Positions 59,383 to 64,000 of a stretch of DNA of 64,000 nucleotides are shown in pieces. Position 1 is the stretch's first letter, and each line of letters opens with the position of its first letter. The position numbers were made by a program, and so were the translations under genes. Source of the DNA: a virus; the IMG/VR virus record IMGVR_UViG_3300030060_006228, positions 1-64,000 of that record, one strand, 5' to 3'. The notes under the pieces were generated by a model, which was not told the origin of the DNA, made no database searches, and worked only from the letters and a program-made list of their open reading frames with translations.

Positions 59383-60705
59383 ATGGCCAGACCAAATGTC
59401 ACAGTAATAATAGACGATCAAAGTTTTGTAATCGCAGGTACTGAAGCGGGATCAGTAACCAGAGGCGGTTTAGTAAGCGCCCACGGTCTTGTCCAGGCGG
59501 TAGGATTTACCGGAGAACGCAAAACTGGTTTGATGACAATCGGTAGTATTTCAGACTGGGTAAATAGACTTAAGGTTAACGAACCAACTGGTGTTCAAGG
59601 CGAGGCTGATGGGTTTTCTGGTGTAGTTACTCCCGGAGGAACTGCACAGAGATGGCCTGCTGGACCTACCGGAGCATGGGCAGGTGAGTGGTGGGCAGTC
59701 CACAACTTCCTCCAGTACGGTGGAGTAGCAGTTGTTGGTGGATCTGGTGATGCCACTGCGGTATCATCTTCGACTCCAACATCTACAAACTCTCCTCTAC
59801 ACAGCACAGACATTCCTTTAGATGTTGTCTTCTGTGGTAATACCTACAATAGCGGTGTCGCTTCTAACTCCGCAGCCACCCGAGGTGGACTTGAATTCTT
59901 CGGAACCCCGTCCGCACTTCAGGTTAACACTGCAATTAATATCGCAACCACAAGAGGCGATTGTATTGCATTCGTTCCAATGGGTGTTACGAAAGCAGAT
60001 AAAGCAACTGCTGCAACGATTTCTACTTGGGACAACGGAGCAATCACTCCACCCGCATCCGAGTTCGTAAGTGTTGTCTTCGGTAACAAAAAGCACCTTG
60101 GTGTTAGTAGAGACACTACAGAAGGTACTGAGGGACTAGTAACCACAAACTGTTCAGCAGATGCTGCCGGTTGTGCTGCTAGAACAGACAGAGACGCCGC
60201 TCCTTGGTTCTCTCCTGCTGGTACACGAAGAGGACAGATCCTTGACGTTGTTCGAATGCAGGATACACCAACCGATGCAGAGATGGATGTCATGTATGAC
60301 AATGGTATTAATCCAATCATGTCTTTCCCCGGCGAAGGAACCATGTTGTTCGGAGACAAGACAAAGAAAGTAGGAACGAGTACACTCAGTCGAATTAATG
60401 TTTCTCGACTGTTCATTTTCCTTAAGAAAACGGTTGGTGCTGCTGCAAGATCCAAACTCTTTGAGTTCAATGACGAAGACACAAGAGCGTCGTTCGTCAA
60501 CGCAGTAACCCCTCTAATGGAAAATATTCGTGCAAGAAGAGGTATATTTGACTTCCGAGTTGTTTGTGACGAATCAAACAACAACGCTGCTGTTATTGAT
60601 TCAAACCAATTCGTTGCTGATGTATTCATCAAACCAAGCAAGTCGATTAACTTCATCAAACTTACCTTTACTAACAAGAACACGGGGGATGACCTGGGAA
60701 ACTAA
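59383..60705 (+). CDS. 18: tail sheath protein gp18 (compact)
   Basis: 440 residues, much shorter than T4 gp18 (659). RDAAPWFSPAGTRRGQILDV, then PTDAEMDVMYDNGINPIMSF, PGEGTMLFGDKT and LSRINVSRLFIFLKKTVGAA are the conserved C-terminal core that forms the contracting sheath. The reduced N-terminal outer domains account for the length. The last sense codons, CTG GGA AAC TAA, contain a slippery G-GGA-AAC directly at the stop, which would lead into a 32-codon extension (next entry). Confidence 0.95.
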   Translation: MARPNVTVIIDDQSFVIAGTEAGSVTRGGLVSAHGLVQAVGFTGERKTGLMTIGSISDWVNRLKVNEPTGVQGEADGFSGVVTPGGTAQRWPAGPTGAWAGEWWAVHNFLQYGGVAVVGGSGDATAVSSSTPTSTNSPLHSTDIPLDVVFCGNTYNSGVASNSAATRGGLEFFGTPSALQVNTAINIATTRGDCIAFVPMGVTKADKATAATISTWDNGAITPPASEFVSVVFGNKKHLGVSRDTTEGTEGLVTTNCSADAAGCAARTDRDAAPWFSPAGTRRGQILDVVRMQDTPTDAEMDVMYDNGINPIMSFPGEGTMLFGDKTKKVGTSTLSRINVSRLFIFLKKTVGAAARSKLFEFNDEDTRASFVNAVTPLMENIRARRGIFDFRVVCDESNNNAAVIDSNQFVADVFIKPSKSINFIKLTFTNKNTGDDLGN

Positions 60706-60800
60706 GTAGTGGAGGAGGGGCAACAACGCCTGGAGGAACTCAATTGAATTTCTTTACACAAGGTCCTAACTTCACACCACCAAATACTAGTACACCATAG
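60702..60800 (+). CDS. -1 frame C-terminal extension of the sheath, possible programmed frameshift
   Basis: An open frame of 32 codons in the -1 frame of gp18 that starts at CTA (60702) and ends TAG (60798-60800), filling nearly all of the gap to gp19. It has no own start. The slippery heptamer G-GGA-AAC (60696-60702) is in exact X-XXY-YYZ phase, and a purine-rich GGGGGA lies eight bases upstream like the dnaX stimulator. The peptide starts LSSGGGATTPGGTQ and ends TPPNTSTP, a linker-like sequence. The result would be a 472-residue sheath. No stable downstream stem is obvious. Confidence 0.55.
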   Translation, partial: LSSGGGATTPGGTQLNFFTQGPNFTPPNTSTP

Positions 60801-60819
60801 TCCTTAAGGAGAAAAAAAC

Positions 60820-61389
60820 ATGGCAGACATGAATATTAATAAATTCAAGGCAGCACTCGACGGAAAGATGCGTCCGAATAGATACCTCGTTTCGGGTGAA
60901 GTCCCCGGATTCGGTCCTATCGATCCCGTTTTAGTCAAAGCCGCTCAGTATCCAGCAGCAAGTATTGGTATTATTCAGTTACCATATAGAGGAAGAATTG
61001 CAAAGATGCCTGGAGATAGAGCGTATCCAGAATGGACATTCAGTGTCTATGATACTAAACCAACAGAGAACAACGCGACTGGTGATCTGCGGCAGGCGTT
61101 TGAAACATGGAATAAAAGATTCAACGATCACACAACAAACTTAGCAGAGATATCAAACTTTGGTGGTGGTGCTGGTGATGGTGATGCGGATGCTAATTTC
61201 CCAGACTGGACTGTTACTCTACTAGACACCCAAGGGGTAGAAGTAAGAACTATCAGACTCAAGAGTTGTTGGCCTGTAGAAGTTGGTGCGATTGATCTTA
61301 CCTACGATGCAGCAGACACTCTTACCGAGTACACTGTTACTCTTGCGTTCGATTACCTTGAAGTTGGTGCAACTAGAGGTTCTGCTTAA
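60820..61389 (+). CDS. 19: tail tube protein gp19
   Basis: 189 residues (T4 gp19, 163). NKFKAALDGKMRPNRYLVSG, then AAQYPAASIGIIQLPYRGRI, PGDRAYPEWTFSVYD and the ending YTVTLAFDYLEV are the tube-protein signature. It polymerises into the inner tube through which DNA passes. An insertion with Gly/Asp repeats (GGGAGDGDADANF) near residue 118 is not in T4. AAGGAG precedes the ATG. Confidence 0.94.
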   Translation: MADMNINKFKAALDGKMRPNRYLVSGEVPGFGPIDPVLVKAAQYPAASIGIIQLPYRGRIAKMPGDRAYPEWTFSVYDTKPTENNATGDLRQAFETWNKRFNDHTTNLAEISNFGGGAGDGDADANFPDWTVTLLDTQGVEVRTIRLKSCWPVEVGAIDLTYDAADTLTEYTVTLAFDYLEVGATRGSA

Positions 61390-61406
61390 TAGTTCATAAA
61401 AAGTGA

Positions 61407-61414
61407 TATAAATA
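61407..61414 (+). promoter_or_regulatory. T4-type late promoter
   Basis: Exact TATAAATA followed by CTAG, 30 bases before the portal ATG, in a 55-base gap. AATACT/AGTATT just behind can form a small hairpin. Confidence 0.78.
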
Positions 61415-61444
61415 CTAGTAGTAGTATTTCACGAAAGGATTATT

Positions 61445-62953
61445 ATGCCCATTGAACTATTTGGATTTACGATTGGGAAACGAAAAGAGGAAGAGTTAGA
61501 ACCAAAAACTCAAAGGTCTTTCGTTGCGCCTGATGAATATGATGGTACTACAACCATCGACGCCGGTGGAGTCTTCGGAACATTCGTAGACTTCGCTGGT
61601 CATATTAGAGATGAAAATCAACTCATTAATCAATACAGAGGTATGTCCTTGTTCCCAGAAGTGGATCAGGCTATCTCTGATATTGTTAGTGATTCTATTG
61701 TTCACACAGGAACTGGTAAACTTCCGGTATCAATTAACACAGACGCTTTAAATATACCAGAATCGATTAAAGGTAAAATCAATTTAGAATTTAATGAGTT
61801 GATGAGACTGTTGGAGTTCAATAAAAAGGGAACTGATATTTTTAGGCGATGGTATATTGATAGTAAATTATACTATCATATAGTCATTGACGAAAAGAAT
61901 CCCACTAAGGGAATACAGGAACTTCGTGCAATTGATCCGTCTAAGATCAAAAAACTAAGAAAAATTGAAAGAGATATGGAAAAGGTTGGTATAAATCAAC
62001 TACCAACTATTAAAAAGGTAGAGGAATTTTATCTTTATACAAATCAAGATAAAGACTCTAAGTACTACACTCCATCTGCTGGTATCAAGATAGCACCTGA
62101 TTCGATTTGCTATGTACACTCAGGTATGGTGGATACGGGAACTAAACGTGTAGTTGGATATTTGCAGAAAGCAATTCGACCTGTAAACATGCTTCGACAG
62201 ATAGAAGATGCTGTAGTAATCTATAGAATCTCCCGTGCCCCAGAAAGAAGAATCTTCTATATTGACGTTGGTAACTTACCTAAACAAAAAGCAGAACAAT
62301 ACATCAAAACTTTGATGAATCGGTATAGAAACAAACTAACATATGATGCCACTAGTGGTGAAGTAAGAGATGACAGAAAGCATCTGCATATGCTTGAAGA
62401 TTACTGGCTTCCCCGAAGAGAAGGTGGTAGAGGCACAGAGATTTCTACTTTAGATGGTGGACAGAACTTAGGAGAAATGGAAGATGTAAATTATCTTCTA
62501 AAGAAAGTGTATCACGCACTGAATGTCCCTTCTTCTAGAATGGAAACTGAAAATGGTTTTAACATGGGAAGATCTACAGAGATCACCCGAGATGAAGTAA
62601 AATTTAGTAAATTTGTTGAACGACTCCGAAATAAATTTGCAGAGTTGTTTATGAATCTTCTTCGTGTCCAGTTAGTCTTGAAGGGTGTGATGACGGAGGA
62701 TGATTGGAATAGGATTTCTTCATTCATAACTTTTGATTATGAAACTGATTCTTATTTTACGGAACTCAAGCAAACGGAAATTCTTAGAGAAAGACTAGAG
62801 ATTCTTCAGTCTTTGGATGAATATATTGGAAAGTACTACTCACATGATTGGGTAAGAAGAAATATTCTTAAACAAACAGATGATGAAATAAAAATGATCG
62901 ACGATCAAATACGTCAGGAACAACCAGAAGAGGGTGAAGGAGAAGAACTATGA
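61445..62953 (+). CDS. 20: portal protein gp20
   Basis: 502 residues (T4 gp20, 524). INQYRGMSLFPEVDQAISDI, then FRRWYIDSKLYYHIVID, RISRAPERRIFYIDVGNLP and EMEDVNYLLKKVYHALNVPS followed by SRMETENGFNMGRSTEITRD are the marker-gene core of T4-like portals. It forms the dodecameric ring for DNA entry and the start of head assembly. It has its own late promoter and overlaps the next gene by four bases. Confidence 0.97.
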   Translation: MPIELFGFTIGKRKEEELEPKTQRSFVAPDEYDGTTTIDAGGVFGTFVDFAGHIRDENQLINQYRGMSLFPEVDQAISDIVSDSIVHTGTGKLPVSINTDALNIPESIKGKINLEFNELMRLLEFNKKGTDIFRRWYIDSKLYYHIVIDEKNPTKGIQELRAIDPSKIKKLRKIERDMEKVGINQLPTIKKVEEFYLYTNQDKDSKYYTPSAGIKIAPDSICYVHSGMVDTGTKRVVGYLQKAIRPVNMLRQIEDAVVIYRISRAPERRIFYIDVGNLPKQKAEQYIKTLMNRYRNKLTYDATSGEVRDDRKHLHMLEDYWLPRREGGRGTEISTLDGGQNLGEMEDVNYLLKKVYHALNVPSSRMETENGFNMGRSTEITRDEVKFSKFVERLRNKFAELFMNLLRVQLVLKGVMTEDDWNRISSFITFDYETDSYFTELKQTEILRERLEILQSLDEYIGKYYSHDWVRRNILKQTDDEIKMIDDQIRQEQPEEGEGEEL

Positions 62954-63156
62954 GCATGGAAAAAATGATGACATCGTTAATCAACAACGATCAAGAACAA
63001 TTTAATTCGGCGTTTGATGCTGAAGTAAAAACTAGAATTTCAAGTAAAATGCCTGATTTTGCATATAACATTACATCAGGATTAGTTTCGAGCGAAAAAG
63101 GCACACCAGAACCAGAGCCTGAAAGTATTGATACTATAAATACTACAGAACAATAA
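62950..63156 (+). CDS. 67: prohead core protein gp67-like
   Basis: 68 residues (T4 gp67, 80). SLINNDQEQFNSAFDAEVKT, a helical N-terminal half, and an acidic Pro/Glu tail (TPEPEPESIDTIN) resemble the short internal core proteins placed directly after the portal in T4-like phages. In T4, gp67 is part of the scaffold core and is degraded by the prohead protease. The call rests on place, length and composition more than on motifs. A late promoter lies in its last codons. Confidence 0.65.
   Translation: MSMEKMMTSLINNDQEQFNSAFDAEVKTRISSKMPDFAYNITSGLVSSEKGTPEPEPESIDTINTTEQ
63135..63142 (+). promoter_or_regulatory. T4-type late promoter
   Basis: Exact TATAAATA followed by CTAC inside the end of the gp67-like gene, 36 bases before the ATG at 63178. 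Confidence 0.7.
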
Positions 63157-63177
63157 ATTAGAAAAGGAATATCTCCA

Positions 63178-64000
63178 ATGGACACAAGATTAATAGTCGC
63201 AGATATATTAGAAGGAAACCTTGGTGATGCTAAGGTAAAAACAGAATCTCTTCTCTATCAAAAGAGTGGTGAAATCCTAGAAGGTTTTTCTACTGCTGTA
63301 CTAGAAGATGTTTATGGTCTATCATTGGAGTCCAAGAAGAAAGCCAAAGTCACCGACAAGGATGATGATGGTGAGGGAATGGATCCCGTTGGTGCAGAAG
63401 ATGATGATATTGATAACGATGGTGACTCCGATGATTCTGATGAGTATCTAAAGAATAGACGAAAGACTGTCAAGAAAGCCATCGCAAAAGACAATGGTGA
63501 TGAAGAGGAAGCAACCGAGGGATACGGTAAGAAGATGAAGAAGGAAAGTGATAATCCTGTTGATCGGATTCAAGGAAACCCATATGGGGACCTCCGTCCA
63601 AAGGGACTTGGATCCGGTAAGAAGATGAAGAAGGAAGAGGAAGAGGGAAAGAAAAAGAAGAAGGGTTCTCATAACTGTGCAAACCATGTAGAACATGCAG
63701 AGTGGGGACAAGGTATTCCTGTACACGGTGAACACGCTCCACCAGACGAAGATGGTTACATCCAGTGGTACAACGTAGAGTTTGAACATGGTATTGAAGA
63801 GCATGTGTTTACTGAAGATTTAACTATTCTAGGTGAAGGAATGCATGAAGATCACGATCACCATGACGGTGAGCAGATTGATGAAATCGCTCCTCTTGTT
63901 GGTTTAGCCGCAAAAGCACTCACAAGTAAAGCAGGACTTGCGACTGCTGGTTACATGATGGGTAAAAGTGCAGGGAAAAAGGACTGGGAGAGAAAACAAA
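63178..64000 (+). CDS. prohead core/head-associated protein, cut by window end
   Basis: At least 274 residues, open to the right edge. The N-terminal helix region TRLIVADILEGNLGDAKVKT is followed by highly charged acidic and Lys-rich stretches (KDDDGEGMDP; GSGKKMKKEEEEGKKKKKG). A small domain then has NCANHVEHAEWGQGIPVHGE, EWYNVEF-like EHGIEEHV and HEDHDHHDG. This layout occurs in head-region proteins of T4-like cyanophages encoded between portal and protease. It is probably a scaffold or internal head protein. The His cluster may bind metal. Ribosome site GGAAT is weak. Confidence 0.6.
   Translation, partial: MDTRLIVADILEGNLGDAKVKTESLLYQKSGEILEGFSTAVLEDVYGLSLESKKKAKVTDKDDDGEGMDPVGAEDDDIDNDGDSDDSDEYLKNRRKTVKKAIAKDNGDEEEATEGYGKKMKKESDNPVDRIQGNPYGDLRPKGLGSGKKMKKEEEEGKKKKKGSHNCANHVEHAEWGQGIPVHGEHAPPDEDGYIQWYNVEFEHGIEEHVFTEDLTILGEGMHEDHDHHDGEQIDEIAPLVGLAAKALTSKAGLATAGYMMGKSAGKKDWERKQ

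Noticed and set aside
59919-60683. 254-residue open frame on the minus strand across the sheath gene
   Set aside because: It is antisense to a clear gp18, has no family motif or ribosome site, and is explained by the codon composition of the sheath gene.

Overview
The window is part of the genome of a contractile-tailed, T4-like (Straboviridae/Kyanoviridae-type) phage, probably marine. The evidence is a nearly collinear T4 morphogenesis set: gp33, gp32, gp26/gp51, a tape-measure-like gene, gp54-like, gp4, gp48-like, gp53, a gp27-like hub, gp25, gp6, gp8-like, gp13-14-15-16-17-18-19-20 and gp67. T4-type late promoter boxes (TATAAATA) lie in front of several of these genes. Genes are very tightly packed, with many ATGA or short overlaps. 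No photosynthesis gene is seen. A two-piece (permuted) tmRNA fits phages or hosts from groups with permuted tmRNA (Alphaproteobacteria, Cyanobacteria, some Betaproteobacteria), but this does not fix the host.

Layout. (1) 1-9.4 kb, plus strand: small early/middle accessory genes. They include a metallopeptidase-like protein, a MazG-like NTP pyrophosphohydrolase, two endonuclease VII-like HNH proteins, a sulfotransferase, two glycosyltransferase-like proteins, a GMP reductase, a DUF4406 protein, several tiny membrane proteins and a tRNA-Ile. (2) 9.4-14.6 kb: an RNA-rich accessory segment with sigma70-type promoters, two densely structured untranslated stretches, a permuted tmRNA with terminator, tRNA-Lys, -Arg, -Leu and -Pro, a 7Fe-type ferredoxin, a deaminase-like protein and a second DUF6065-like protein. 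(3) 14.6-19.8 kb, minus strand: three virion-structure genes, one carrying an invertebrate-type lysozyme (destabilase) domain. (4) 19.8-21.2 kb, plus: late coactivator gp33 and single-strand DNA-binding protein gp32, closed by a strong terminator. (5) 21.2-24.4 kb, minus: tape-measure-like gene, gp26 plus a -1 frameshift ORF, tail-tube initiator and gp4. (6) 24.5-37.1 kb, plus: baseplate. (7) 37.1-54.8 kb, plus: fibre/adhesin genes, including three giant paralogues with collagen-like necks and Cys-rich repeats. (8) 54.8-64 kb, plus: neck, terminase, sheath, tube, portal and prohead core.

How it fits together. Host-like promoters drive the accessory and RNA segment. gp33, with a sigma factor and clamp encoded elsewhere, should switch on the TATAAATA-driven virion genes. 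The purine/pyrimidine enzymes (GMP reductase, deaminase-like, MazG-like, DUF4406), the ferredoxin and the sulfotransferase look like auxiliary metabolic genes. All five tRNAs read A-ending codons, and with the tmRNA they suggest tuning of translation.

The most striking observations are: a permuted tmRNA encoded by the phage; a textbook -1 frameshift signal joining gp26 to a start-codon-less downstream ORF just before the tape-measure gene; a second -1 slippery heptamer exactly at the stop codon of the tail sheath gene, which would add 32 residues; two unidentified structured RNA segments; and disulfide-rich, collagen-like, proline-rich and tyrosine-rich virion proteins of unusual composition.
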